A DNA stretch of 64,000 nt. Origin: JACMRP01 sp047302465. GTDB taxonomy: Bacteria; Bdellovibrionota; Bdellovibrionia; Bdellovibrionales; Bdellovibrionaceae. The notes below the pieces were generated by a model. The model was not told where the DNA came from and searched no databases. It was given only the letters and a program-made list of their open reading frames with translations. Shown here in pieces: positions 51,821 through 60,768 of this stretch; the first letter of the stretch is position 1, and every line of letters begins with the position of its first letter. The stretch spans positions 682,001-746,000 of the forward strand of contig NZ_CP178621.1 in assembly GCF_047302465.1 (NCBI RefSeq), given 5' to 3'. The position numbers were made by a program, and so were the translations under genes.

Positions 51821-51906
51821 TCCTAATCTCCCCGTTGTTTTCCCAGCAATAACATAGCTCATTTCAGGAAGATAGAGGGGGCGCCAATAGGCATCATAGT
51901 TTTTAC

Positions 51907-51922
51907 CTATATGTATATAGGA
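51907..51922. promoter_or_regulatory. Perfect palindrome upstream of the ankyrin-catalase operon
   Basis: CCTATATGTATATAGG is a perfect 16-bp palindrome 64 bases before the ankyrin gene and 87 bases from the divergent 51820 start. The location suits an operator for a dimeric regulator controlling catalase. It does not match the classic PerR box I know. Confidence 0.5.
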
Positions 51923-51985
51923 ACATAATATTTAAAATCTATATCGTTTTCACCGATTATAAACTCATGGAGATCGAGGTGAACC

Positions 51986-52495
51986 ATGAGAAATTATGAT
52001 GAGTACCGAAAACAGAATACAGAGTCCGTAAAATTGTTCGTTGATGCGAAGATAGGGAACACGGAAGCTTTTGCAGATGAAAAAGCTCTGTCGCCATATT
52101 TAGATATCAACATCAAAGATCACAAAGGCTATTCGCCATTAATGTACGCCGCTTATTACAATCATATTGATTTAGTGAAGTGGCTGATCACGAACGGTGC
52201 CGATGTCGAGAGTCCCGATCGTGGTGGTAACACCATTTTAATGGGAGTCGCATTCAAAGGGCACATCGAAGTCGCACAACACTTGATTCGTGCGGGCGCA
52301 GACGTCAGCGCCACTAATCTTATTGGTATGAATGCCCTGCAATTTGCCCAGATGTTTGGTCGTCATGATATGGCGGTCTTACTCGACGGAGCCCAAGAGG
52401 GATTCTTCCGTCGCACAATTCAGCAAGTGCGCCTCTGGGGTTTTTACATTGCTCAAAAATTACAAAGCAAAAAGGAGATTACAAATGGCCTCTAA
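51986..52495 (+). CDS. Ankyrin-repeat protein (AnkB-like) preceding catalase
   Basis: The 169-residue protein starts at ATG 51986 after GAGGTG. It has about three ankyrin repeats (KDHKGYSPLMYAAYYNHIDLV; PDRGGNTILMGVAFKGHIEVA; TNLIGMNALQFAQMFGRHDMA), each with the TPLMxAA-type helix turn. There is no obvious signal peptide. An ankyrin gene directly before a catalase gene is known from Pseudomonas (ankB-katB), where the ankyrin protein is needed for full catalase activity. The 11-base overlap with katA suggests coupled translation and the same partnership. Confidence 0.9.
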   Translation: MRNYDEYRKQNTESVKLFVDAKIGNTEAFADEKALSPYLDINIKDHKGYSPLMYAAYYNHIDLVKWLITNGADVESPDRGGNTILMGVAFKGHIEVAQHLIRAGADVSATNLIGMNALQFAQMFGRHDMAVLLDGAQEGFFRRTIQQVRLWGFYIAQKLQSKKEITNGL

Positions 52496-53927
52496 TAAAA
52501 AAACACTGACAACGGCGGGTGGACAACCTGTTTCGCAAAATCAACACTCACTCACAGCAGGTGCCAGAGGACCCGTGCTCATGCAAGACTTCCACTTAGT
52601 TGAGAAGCTTGCGCACTTCAATCGTGAGCGCGTGCCAGAACGTGTGGTACATGCCAAGGGCTCTGGCGCTTATGGACACTTTACCGTCACGAAAGACATT
52701 ACGAAGTATTCGCGTGCAGCGGTATTCTCTCAGGTCGGTAAAAAAACCGACGTGTTTTTGCGATTCTCGACCGTCGCCGGAGAAAAGGGTTCTGCCGATA
52801 CAGAACGCGACCCGCGTGGGTTTGCAGTGAAGTTCTATACAGATGAAGGTATTTGGGATGTGGTCGGCAACAACACACCCGTATTCTTTGAACGGGATCC
52901 ATTGAAATTCCCAGATTTCATTCATTCCCAAAAGCGGGATCCGCGTACAGGCTATAAAAATGCTTATCGTATGTGGGATTATTGGTCGAAGTCTCCGGAA
53001 GGACTTCATCAGATGACGACGCTTTTTAGTGATCGTGGAATTCCAGATGGCTATCGCTTTATGCACGGCTTTGGCAGTCACACATTCAGTTTCTGGAATA
53101 AATCTGGCGAAAGATTCTGGGTGAAGTTTCATTTTAAATCCATGCAAGGAATTAAAAACCTGACTCCAGAACGCGCGACCGAGCTTGCGGGTAAAGACCC
53201 CGACTATGCAGGACGCGATTTATTTGAAGCGATCGAAAAAGGCGAATATCCGCGCTGGCGTTTGATGGTGCAAGTAATGCCCGAGAAAGAAGCTGAAACA
53301 TACAGAATCAACCCGTTTGATCTTACGAAAGTGTGGCCACATAAGGACTATCCTTTGCAAGAAGTTGGAATTCTCGAGCTAAACCGCAATCCGCAAAACT
53401 ACTTTGCAGAAGTAGAGCAGGCGGCGTTCTCGCCATCGAACTTACCTCCGGGCATTGGTGCTTCACCAGATAAGATGTTGCAAGCAAGACTCTTTGCTTA
53501 CCCAGATGCTCAGAGATATCGCATCGGTGCGAACTACCAACACTTGCCGGTGAATCGTTCGCAGAATGCAGTAAATTCATATCAGCGTGATGGCGCGATG
53601 AGATTCGACGGGAACGGAACTCATGACAATTATGAACCCAATAATTTTGCAGGACCCGCGCAGGATGAGAGCTTGGTAGAGCCACCACTCAGAATCTCTG
53701 GCGACGCTGCAAGATATGATGCTCATAAAGGCAATGATGAATATACACAAGCCGGTGATTTGTATCGCTTGATGACTCCAGAAGAGAGGGAGCGTTTAAC
53801 GACAGTGATCGCGGGAACCATGCAGGGAATTCCCGAGCACATCTTACGTCCTAATCTAGAGAATTTTGCCAAGTGCGATGCAGAATACGGAGCGAAAATC
53901 GCAAAAAAGGTCGGAATTAAAATTTAA
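52485..53927 (+). CDS. katA: Monofunctional haem catalase (KatA-like)
   Basis: Catalase splits hydrogen peroxide to water and oxygen. The ATG at 52485 after AAAGGAGA gives 480 residues, a small-subunit catalase. Signatures are the distal His56 in ERVVHAKGSGAYGHF, RFSTVAGEKGSADTERDPRGFAVKFYT, the distal Asn in GNNTPVFF and the proximal haem Tyr in LFAYPDAQRYR. N- and C-terminal lengths fit clade 3. It overlaps the ankyrin gene by 11 bases. Together with the nearby haem operon this accounts for supply of cofactor, though they are not co-transcribed. Confidence 0.96.
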   Translation: MASNKKTLTTAGGQPVSQNQHSLTAGARGPVLMQDFHLVEKLAHFNRERVPERVVHAKGSGAYGHFTVTKDITKYSRAAVFSQVGKKTDVFLRFSTVAGEKGSADTERDPRGFAVKFYTDEGIWDVVGNNTPVFFERDPLKFPDFIHSQKRDPRTGYKNAYRMWDYWSKSPEGLHQMTTLFSDRGIPDGYRFMHGFGSHTFSFWNKSGERFWVKFHFKSMQGIKNLTPERATELAGKDPDYAGRDLFEAIEKGEYPRWRLMVQVMPEKEAETYRINPFDLTKVWPHKDYPLQEVGILELNRNPQNYFAEVEQAAFSPSNLPPGIGASPDKMLQARLFAYPDAQRYRIGANYQHLPVNRSQNAVNSYQRDGAMRFDGNGTHDNYEPNNFAGPAQDESLVEPPLRISGDAARYDAHKGNDEYTQAGDLYRLMTPEERERLTTVIAGTMQGIPEHILRPNLENFAKCDAEYGAKIAKKVGIKI

Positions 53928-53970
53928 CCATAACGAATCTAGACAGATATTTAACAATTAGATTCTTGTG

Positions 53971-54023
53971 TCATCCCGAGAGGCTCGTTAGCATAGACGT
54001 TAACAAAGGATCTCTCGGGATGA
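53971..54023 (+). promoter_or_regulatory. 12-bp inverted repeat enclosing the start codon of the phosphatase gene
   Basis: TCATCCCGAGAG (53971-53982) and CTCTCGGGATGA (54012-54023) are perfect complements separated by 29 bases. The right arm contains the ATG at 54020-54022, and the AAAGGA ribosome binding site lies in the loop. In the mRNA this stem would hide the start codon, so it may act as a translational switch. Confidence 0.6.
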
Positions 54024-55525
54024 AATATTTGAGTCTAGTTCTGTTTATTTTTGTCGCTTCTGTATCAAACGCTCTGACGCTAGAGAAATACAACAAGAAA
54101 CCAAAACTTGTTGTCGTCATGGTGATCGACCAATTCCGCGCAGATTATCTGACGAAGTATCAAAAAGAATTTATGCCTGTCGGCGCCAAGAATGAAGTCG
54201 GTGGCTTCAATTATTTGATTTCTAAAGGCGCGTATTTCCCGTTTGCTGAATACGATGTTCTTCAATCGATGACATGTCCAGGGCACGCGATGATCTCGAC
54301 AGGATCGCATCCGTACTTCACCGGAATTTCTTTGAATGAATGGTATGATGTGAGCGCCAAGAAAAAAACTTACTGCGCAGAAGACAGCGAGTTCGGGATG
54401 TCTCCGCGTCGCCTGAAGACTAGCACTTTCGGAGACGAGTTAAAAAATGTGTCAGAATCCTCTAAGGTTATTGCGGTTGCTTTGAAAGATCGCTCTTCAA
54501 TTATGTTGGGTGGCCATCGCAGTGATGTCACTTTGTGGATGGATCAAGTGGACTTAAAATGGATCACGAGCACCTACTATCAAAAAGAAGTTCCTGCTTG
54601 GGCAAAGACGGTCAATGAACGAATCGTAAAATCTGGCGTCTTCAAAAACCGTGAAGAAGCCAAAAAACTTTTAATGACTCCAGTGGGTGTTGAACTCACT
54701 CGTGAAATAGCAGAGGCCGCTCTTAAGAGCGAAAAGCTTGGTAAAAATGGTCAGACCGACATTTTGGCTGTGAGTTTTTCGTCTCACGATATGGCGGGGC
54801 ATACGTATGGCCCGAACTCTCCAGAGTTGAAAGCAATGACTTTGGCAGAGGATAAAGAAATCTCGAAATTTCTGACAGCGATCAAGAATCACATGGGCTC
54901 TTTGAACGATGTGGTTATTGCACTGACGGCGGATCACGGTGTGGCTCCAAGTGTGGATTACGCCCAAGCATCAAAGCTAGATTCAGGCCGCATCGAGTAT
55001 TTAGCGATGTACAAAAAAATCTATGAAAGACTTGATCAAAAATTCGGCCGTCCCTCTAAAGAATGGATTTCGGCTGGCGTCAGTTTTAACTTCTATCTAA
55101 ATCCCGAAGCTTTGAAAGAAAGAAAAGTGACCGTAGAGCAGGTCGAAGCGGAAGTAAAAGAGGCCATGACTGGAATGCCAGGTGTTTTGCAAATCGCAAC
55201 AAGCTCTGAAATCGCAAAAAACATTTTGCCGACTGGGGAGCTGGGAAAACAGCTGACTCGTCAATACATCGCAGGAAACAACGGCAATATCATTCTGATT
55301 CCAAAGCCATTCTATATCAGCAAGGGCGAAGCTCCAGTGAATCACATGACGGGCTATGCTTACGATAGAACAGTGCCTTTGATTATCTTAGGGCCAAAAA
55401 TTAAGGCTGGCGTTTATGCAAACCAAGCCAAGGTGATTGATCTTGCGCCGACTTTGTCGTTTATCAACGGTGCTTTGCCACCAGCGACTACAACAGGTCG
55501 AGTTCTGAGCGAAATCTTCGAGTAA
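54020..55525 (+). CDS. Alkaline phosphatase superfamily enzyme (PafA/nucleotide pyrophosphatase-like)
   Basis: The ATG at 54020 starts a signal peptide (MKYLSLVLFIFVASVSNALT) and 501 residues; the longer frame from a TTG at 53966 would spoil it. The first metal ligand is Asp37 in VVVMVIDQFRADY. The nucleophile is probably Thr85 in SMTCPGHAMISTGSHP. Later metal ligands are in VSFSSHDMAGHTYGPNS and LTADHGVAPS, all typical of PafA-like phosphate monoesterases and phosphodiesterases. It should work in the periplasm to release phosphate. The Thr nucleophile separates it from Ser-type E. coli PhoA. Confidence 0.9.
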   Translation: MKYLSLVLFIFVASVSNALTLEKYNKKPKLVVVMVIDQFRADYLTKYQKEFMPVGAKNEVGGFNYLISKGAYFPFAEYDVLQSMTCPGHAMISTGSHPYFTGISLNEWYDVSAKKKTYCAEDSEFGMSPRRLKTSTFGDELKNVSESSKVIAVALKDRSSIMLGGHRSDVTLWMDQVDLKWITSTYYQKEVPAWAKTVNERIVKSGVFKNREEAKKLLMTPVGVELTREIAEAALKSEKLGKNGQTDILAVSFSSHDMAGHTYGPNSPELKAMTLAEDKEISKFLTAIKNHMGSLNDVVIALTADHGVAPSVDYAQASKLDSGRIEYLAMYKKIYERLDQKFGRPSKEWISAGVSFNFYLNPEALKERKVTVEQVEAEVKEAMTGMPGVLQIATSSEIAKNILPTGELGKQLTRQYIAGNNGNIILIPKPFYISKGEAPVNHMTGYAYDRTVPLIILGPKIKAGVYANQAKVIDLAPTLSFINGALPPATTTGRVLSEIFE

Positions 55526-55579
55526 ATGTCATAAGACGCGGACTTGCGTTTTGCCACCGGCGGGCTATCGTTTAAAACG

Positions 55580-56047
55580 ATGGCTCAAAACTCTCTGTTC
55601 TCTCGATTTGCGAAAAAATCAGCGCATGTGACTGGTCTGCCGGGCACATTTCTAATAGCGGTTTTTGTTATTCTTGCGTGGGCGATCACTGGGCCACTTT
55701 TTCAATTCAGCGATACCTGGCAATTGGTGATTAATACGGGGACGACCATCATTACTTTTCTGATGGTGTTTCTGATCCAGAACACGCAAAACCGCGATTC
55801 GGTGGCCGTACAATTAAAATTGGATGAACTTATTCGAGCTACGAGGTCAGCGCATGACTCTTTGATGGACCTCGAAGAGTTAGAAGAAGCAGAGCTAGAG
55901 CAAATTCGTGCAAAGTTTGAAGAGGCTGCAGCAAAGGCCCGCAACAAACTGCGGGCGCTTGATAGTGCTTTTGCGACTTTCAATGCTTTAGAAAAAGAAG
56001 CCGAAGATCTAACAGAAGAACCTAAGGAACAACAAAAGGATCACTAA
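55580..56047 (+). CDS. Low-affinity iron permease-like membrane protein
   Basis: The ATG at 55580 gives 155 residues (MAQNSLFSRFAKKSAHVTGL); an in-frame TTG at 55544 is less likely. Two membrane helices (FLIAVFVILAWAITGPLF and LVINTGTTIITFLMVFLIQNTQ) are followed by NRDSVAVQLKLDELIRA, the characteristic stretch of the low-affinity iron permease (Fet4-like) family in bacteria. A charged helical tail rich in Glu and Lys follows. Transport activity is not established for most bacterial members. The gene is convergent with recN, with four bases between the stop codons. Confidence 0.8.
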   Translation: MAQNSLFSRFAKKSAHVTGLPGTFLIAVFVILAWAITGPLFQFSDTWQLVINTGTTIITFLMVFLIQNTQNRDSVAVQLKLDELIRATRSAHDSLMDLEELEEAELEQIRAKFEEAAAKARNKLRALDSAFATFNALEKEAEDLTEEPKEQQKDH

Positions 56048-56051
56048 AATC

Positions 56052-57746
56052 CTAATGAGCCTCTTTCAAAAGCTGCTCGGCATGATCCAAGCTGGTTTTT
56101 GAAATTTTCTCGCCCGAGATCAAACGAGCAATTTCTTTCACGCGCTCTTTGCTTGGAAGTGCGGCCACTTCCATTGTGATCGAGTCTTTCTTCGGAGACT
56201 TCTGGATAAAGAAGTGAACATCCCCGAAAGCCGCGACCTGTGGCAAATGAGTCACGCAGATAACCTGCTGACCTTTAGCGATGCTTTTAAGCTTACGGCC
56301 AACTTTCTCGGCTGTTTGGCCAGAAACGCCAGTGTCTACTTCGTCAAAGAGGTAAGTGCGAGGCTGATTCGAAGAACCCACCACGCGCTTCAAGGATAAT
56401 AGGATACGAGACAACTCACCACCGCTGGCAAACTTTGCTAGAGGGCGTTTAGGATCTTTTGCAGAGGTTTGGCTCATGAACTCGACATCACTCACACCCG
56501 TTGCTGTCAGGTTCTCAAGCTTGATGATATTGGCGTGGAAAGTAACGCCTTTCATATTCAGGTCCAAAAGCTCTTCATTCACGCTGTCAGAAAGAAGAGT
56601 AGCGCCTTTTTCACGGCGTTTATGAATATCTAAAGCGAGTTTCTCAAGTTCTTTAACCAAAGTAGCCGCTTCTTTTTTAAGATCTTCAATACGAGTCTCT
56701 GAGTTTTGCAGATTTTTGATCTCTGTTTCCATCTCAGCCAAAGCTTTAAGGATGTCATCAACAGTCGGACCGTATTTCTTTTGTACTTTACGAAGGTCAC
56801 TCAAACGCTGCTCGAGACTTTCAAGGCGTTGAGGATCAGAATCAATTTTATTCACGTACTGACGAAGACTGTAGATGCAATCGTCGATCAAAGTCTTTGC
56901 TTGCTCAAGCACGTCGATTTTACCAGCCAATTGTGGGTCCAAGCTTGAAATCTCGTTACCACGTTTCAAGATTGTATTGATGCGATTCATGGCAGAGTCG
57001 TCATCGCTGTAAAGAGCCTCTTCGGCTTGATCCACGAACTGGAACAGGCGGGAAGCGCTTTTAAGCTTCTTTACTTCTGCTTCGATCTCAACATCTTCGC
57101 CTGACTTCAATTCAAGGTCCGCGATTTCATCGCGTTGGAACGTTAAGAAGTCTAAACGTTGAGCTTTTTGTTTGGCGTCGCTTTCAAGCTGTTGGATCTC
57201 GCGATGGATTTCCTGATAGCGCTCAAAACCTTTTTGGTATTGAAGACGCTTATCCCAAGTTCCAGCGTACTGATCCAAAAGATCCAAGTGATAAGCTTTA
57301 GAAAGCAAATGGCGATTTTCATGCTGACCCGTCATTTCGATCAACGGAGCTGAATGCCCAGCGACTTCAATCAAAGGTGCCACGATATCACGAAGGTTGT
57401 GCAAAGTACTGAGAGTGCCATTCAAATACACTTTGGATTTGTCGCCAGTACTGATCGTACGGCGAACGATCAAAGTATCTTCTTCGATCTCAATACCCAT
57501 CTCTTCAAGATTCTTTTTGATATCGTGACGTTTTTGGATGTCGAAAGAACCTTCGATAGTCGCGGTCTGCGCGCCAGTACGAATTGTATCTGCAGAAGAC
57601 TTTTCGCCCATTAAAAGGGCCAAGCTTTTTAGAAGCACCGATTTACCGGCACCTGTTTCACCGCTCAAGATATTCAAACCTGTTTCAAATTCGATATGAA
57701 GATTTTCAATAATGGCAAAGTTTGAAACTTTCAGTTCTAAAAGCAT
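56052..57746 (-). CDS. recN: DNA repair protein RecN
   Basis: RecN is an SMC-like ATPase that acts early in double-strand break repair. The 564 residues have the N-terminal motif LKVSNFAIIENLHIEF, Walker A SGETGAGKSVLLKSLALLMG and long coiled-coil arms (about 150-380). The C-terminal half-ATPase has the signature KFASGGELSRILLSLK and Walker B YLFDEVDTGVSG. Length is normal. It is the last gene of a minus-strand operon after nadK (21-nt gap). I saw no LexA-like box near it. Confidence 0.96.
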   Translation of the reverse strand: MLLELKVSNFAIIENLHIEFETGLNILSGETGAGKSVLLKSLALLMGEKSSADTIRTGAQTATIEGSFDIQKRHDIKKNLEEMGIEIEEDTLIVRRTISTGDKSKVYLNGTLSTLHNLRDIVAPLIEVAGHSAPLIEMTGQHENRHLLSKAYHLDLLDQYAGTWDKRLQYQKGFERYQEIHREIQQLESDAKQKAQRLDFLTFQRDEIADLELKSGEDVEIEAEVKKLKSASRLFQFVDQAEEALYSDDDSAMNRINTILKRGNEISSLDPQLAGKIDVLEQAKTLIDDCIYSLRQYVNKIDSDPQRLESLEQRLSDLRKVQKKYGPTVDDILKALAEMETEIKNLQNSETRIEDLKKEAATLVKELEKLALDIHKRREKGATLLSDSVNEELLDLNMKGVTFHANIIKLENLTATGVSDVEFMSQTSAKDPKRPLAKFASGGELSRILLSLKRVVGSSNQPRTYLFDEVDTGVSGQTAEKVGRKLKSIAKGQQVICVTHLPQVAAFGDVHFFIQKSPKKDSITMEVAALPSKERVKEIARLISGEKISKTSLDHAEQLLKEAH

Positions 57747-57767
57747 AAGTCCCCCTCAGAAGTCCCT

Positions 57768-58652
57768 CTAGGCGCGATCCCCGAATTTCAATTTTTCTCG
57801 CAGCAGGTGGAAGTAGTTGTGTTTTGGTGCTCTCACCATCAAGTGATCAAAACCACTTCTCTTGATAATCACTTCGTCATCCGGAGTGATCTCAGTTTCA
57901 TTTTGTCCATCTACGATGAGTTGCGCACGCTGCGAGCGGCTGTCCATCTTAAAGGACATGTGCAAATCATCTGGTAAAATCAAAGGTCTGCTGGTCAAGC
58001 TATGCGGAGCCACCGGAGTCACCACGAAAACTTTTGCTTCCGGATGAAGGATCGGGCCGCCCGCTGCCAAGTTATAAGCCGTAGAGCCCGTTGGGCTTGC
58101 GATAATAAAACCGTCGGCTTTCACTTCGCTGACCAAGAACTTCTCGCTGTAGATCGCTGTGCTGATCAAGTGACTGCCAGAGCCCCTCTCGATCACCACA
58201 TCATTCAAAGCGTGATATTCCGCACGGATTTTGGTTTTGCGACGAACCATGATGTGAATCATCGAGCGCGGTCGCAATTCCATTTTGCTTTCCAAAGTTT
58301 CTTCCAAAACTCGGAAGGCATCCTCTGCACGGTTGCCAGTCAAAAATCCGAGAGATCCCATGTTGATTCCGATGATCGGAATCTGACGTCCCTCGAGACT
58401 ACGTACAGCGCGGAGATAAGTTCCGTCTCCGCCCAGTGCAATCACCAAGCCAATTTTATCAATACCAGCTTTGGTTTTAAGAACCTTAGTTCCTGGGATC
58501 GCCGTTTGTTGAGGAGCTGTGAAAACTTCATAGCCCTTTTCTTTCAACCACAAGCTGATCTTCTTCGCCATGCTGACCGCTTCTGCAGTTTGCAGACGGT
58601 AAACGATGGCGACGTTTTTATTGTCTTTCAGAAGAAGCTTCTGCGAGGCCAT
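57768..58652 (-). CDS. nadK: NAD kinase (NadK)
   Basis: NadK phosphorylates NAD to NADP in the cytoplasm. The 294 residues show the family loop GGDGTYLRAVRSLEG, then IIGINMGSLGFLT, the NAD-binding ADGFIIASPTGSTAYNLAAGGPI, and the C-terminal VTPVAPHSLTSRPLIL. The start overlaps the stop of the M3 peptidase gene by one base (TAATG) and recN follows, so all three are one operon. nadK next to recN is a common bacterial arrangement. Confidence 0.97.
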   Translation of the reverse strand: MASQKLLLKDNKNVAIVYRLQTAEAVSMAKKISLWLKEKGYEVFTAPQQTAIPGTKVLKTKAGIDKIGLVIALGGDGTYLRAVRSLEGRQIPIIGINMGSLGFLTGNRAEDAFRVLEETLESKMELRPRSMIHIMVRRKTKIRAEYHALNDVVIERGSGSHLISTAIYSEKFLVSEVKADGFIIASPTGSTAYNLAAGGPILHPEAKVFVVTPVAPHSLTSRPLILPDDLHMSFKMDSRSQRAQLIVDGQNETEITPDDEVIIKRSGFDHLMVRAPKHNYFHLLREKLKFGDRA

Positions 58653-60691
58653 TAAATCAGACCGTCCCTTCGTAGAAGGGCATTTGGATCTGGCTCACGA
58701 CCACGGAACTTCTTGTAAAGCTCCATTGGATGTTCCGTACCACCGCGGCTCAAAACGTTGTCTTTGAACTTTTGAGCAACTTCATTATTGAACAAACCTT
58801 TTTCTTGGAAGAATTCAAATGCATCCGCATCCAAAACTTCAGCCCACTTGTAGCTGTAATATCCCGCAGAGTATCCACCCGCAAAGATATGGCTGAAAGA
58901 GCAAGAAGAGTTTGTTCCTGGAATTTTTGGCAAGATACGAGTCAATGCAGTTGCAGAGACTTCGAAGTCATCCACGTTTGCAATCTTGCTAGGATCTTGA
59001 GAGTGCCAGCTCATATCCAAAAGACCAAATTGCAACTGACGCAAAGAAGCCCAGCCAGCTTGGAATTTTGAAGAGCGTTTGATTTTCTCTACAAGGTCCG
59101 TAGGAATTGGAGCATTGGTTTCGTAATGTTTTGCAAATACGTCCAAGCCTTCTTTTTCGCCCACCCAGTTTTCCATGATCTGAGATGGAAGTTCTACGAA
59201 GTCCCAGTAAACATTCGTGCCGCTCAAAGAACGGTACGTGCAATCAGAAAGCATGCCGTGCAAAGCATGGCCGAACTCATGGAATAAAGTTCTCACTTCG
59301 TCATAAGACAAAAGCGAAGGTTTGGTTGGAGTCGGCTTCGTGAAGTTGCACACGATGCTGACATGTGGACGTTTTACATCGCCACTGAGAAGACCCTGAT
59401 CACGGAAGGTCGTCATCCATGCGCCACCTTTTTTGGTCTCGCGCGGGAAGAAGTCAGTATAGAAAAGGCTGACGTATTTGCCGGTCTTTTCTTCGAAGAC
59501 TTCATAGACTTTCACTTCAGAGTGATAAGCAGGGATTTCTTTGTTCTCTTTGAACGTCAAACCGTACAGACGGCGAGCGTGCTCGAACACACCTTCCACC
59601 ACGTTTTCAAGTTTGAAGTAAGGGCGCAGATCTTCTTCATTGAAAGAATATTTTTTCTCTTTCAATTTCTCGGAATAGTAACCGAAGTCCCAAGGTTGCA
59701 AATCAGAAACGCCTTCAGTCTCTTTTGCAAAAGCAACGACTTCAGCGAAATCTTTTTGAGCAGCGCCTTTAGAAGGCTCAAGAAGTTTTGTCAGGAATTC
59801 TTTGACGGTGCCTGGATCTTTCGCCATACGCTCTGCCAAGACGAAGTCCGCATGAGTTTTGAAACCCAAAAGCTGTGCACGTTGATGACGAAGAGAAACG
59901 ATTTTCTTTACGTTCTCTTGATTGTCGTACTTGTCGTTGAACGCTTTAGAGTTGTAAGCACGCCACATTTTTTCACGAAGAGTGCGGTTCTTAGCGTAAG
60001 TCAAAAACGGCAAGTAGCTTGGCATTTGCAAATTGAAGAGCCATTGGCCTTTGTGGCCTTTGGATTCTGCTATGTGCGCAGCGGCTTCAACAGCACCTTC
60101 TGGAAGACCGTCTAAGTCTGATTTTTTATCCAAGAGCATTTCAAAGCTGTTGGTTGCTTTCAAAACATGCTCAGAGAATTTAGGACCCAAAACAGAAAGC
60201 TCTTGGTCGATCGCGCGCAATTTTTCTTTGCCTTCGTTATCCAGCAAAGCACCGTTGCGAGTGAAAGACAGATATGTTTTTTCAAGAAGCTTGATTTGTT
60301 CTTTGTTCAAATCCAAAGAGTTGCGCTTGTCATAGACGACTTTTACTTTGCGGAAGATCTCTTCATCAAGACTGACGTCAGAACTAAACGCTGTGTATTT
60401 TGGATAGATGTCTTTCGCAAGAGCTTGGTGTTCTTCGCTAGCGTGAGCGGATTCAAGATTTCCGTAGATTCCAACTACGCGCTCAACAAGTTCGCTGCAA
60501 GTTTCAAGAGCTACGATGGTGTTTTCGAAGCTTGCTTCTGTTTTGTTTTTCTTAATACTGTCGACATTGGTTTGGGCTTGTTTAATGGCCTCATCCAGAG
60601 CCGGAAGGAAGTGCTCAGTTTTGATCAAATCAAATGGCACTGCTTGGTCTTTTTGTACGAATTTTTCGAGTAATGGATTTTGTGTTGTCAT
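58652..60691 (-). CDS. prlC: M3 family zinc oligopeptidase (oligopeptidase A / PrlC-like)
   Basis: M3 oligopeptidases degrade short peptides, including signal-peptide remnants, in the cytoplasm. I chose the ATG at 60691, giving 679 residues that begin MTTQNPLLEKFVQKDQ, close to known PrlC starts; the frame runs on to 60730. The zinc site is TLFHEFGHALHGML, with the third ligand Glu downstream in the ELPSQIMENW region. C-terminal FSHIFAGGYSAGYYSYKWAEVLDAD is conserved in the family. The ribosome binding site is weak. Dcp is the close alternative. First gene of the operon with nadK and recN. Confidence 0.92.
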   Translation of the reverse strand: MTTQNPLLEKFVQKDQAVPFDLIKTEHFLPALDEAIKQAQTNVDSIKKNKTEASFENTIVALETCSELVERVVGIYGNLESAHASEEHQALAKDIYPKYTAFSSDVSLDEEIFRKVKVVYDKRNSLDLNKEQIKLLEKTYLSFTRNGALLDNEGKEKLRAIDQELSVLGPKFSEHVLKATNSFEMLLDKKSDLDGLPEGAVEAAAHIAESKGHKGQWLFNLQMPSYLPFLTYAKNRTLREKMWRAYNSKAFNDKYDNQENVKKIVSLRHQRAQLLGFKTHADFVLAERMAKDPGTVKEFLTKLLEPSKGAAQKDFAEVVAFAKETEGVSDLQPWDFGYYSEKLKEKKYSFNEEDLRPYFKLENVVEGVFEHARRLYGLTFKENKEIPAYHSEVKVYEVFEEKTGKYVSLFYTDFFPRETKKGGAWMTTFRDQGLLSGDVKRPHVSIVCNFTKPTPTKPSLLSYDEVRTLFHEFGHALHGMLSDCTYRSLSGTNVYWDFVELPSQIMENWVGEKEGLDVFAKHYETNAPIPTDLVEKIKRSSKFQAGWASLRQLQFGLLDMSWHSQDPSKIANVDDFEVSATALTRILPKIPGTNSSCSFSHIFAGGYSAGYYSYKWAEVLDADAFEFFQEKGLFNNEVAQKFKDNVLSRGGTEHPMELYKKFRGREPDPNALLRRDGLI

Positions 60692-60732
60692 AGGCATGGT
60701 GATAGCACAAAAGCCTATGCCCATCAGCATTT

Positions 60733-60751
60733 ACGGCGCCTTGTGCGCCGT
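60733..60751. terminator. Hairpin between the 60769 lipoprotein gene and prlC
   Basis: ACGGCGC (60733-60739) and GCGCCGT (60745-60751) form a perfect 7-bp GC-rich stem with a 5-base loop between two minus-strand genes. The flanks are AT-rich but hold no U-run. It may terminate the lipoprotein transcript or shield the prlC leader. Confidence 0.4.
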
Positions 60752-60768
60752 ATTAAATAGCCTCGATT

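Noticed and set aside
58002..58655. 217-codon plus-strand frame opposite nadK
   Set aside because: It is antisense to nadK, whose motifs are intact; protein composition is not credible.
59363..60115. 250-codon plus-strand frame opposite the M3 peptidase
   Set aside because: It is antisense to a clear peptidase gene with conserved motifs; no start signal.
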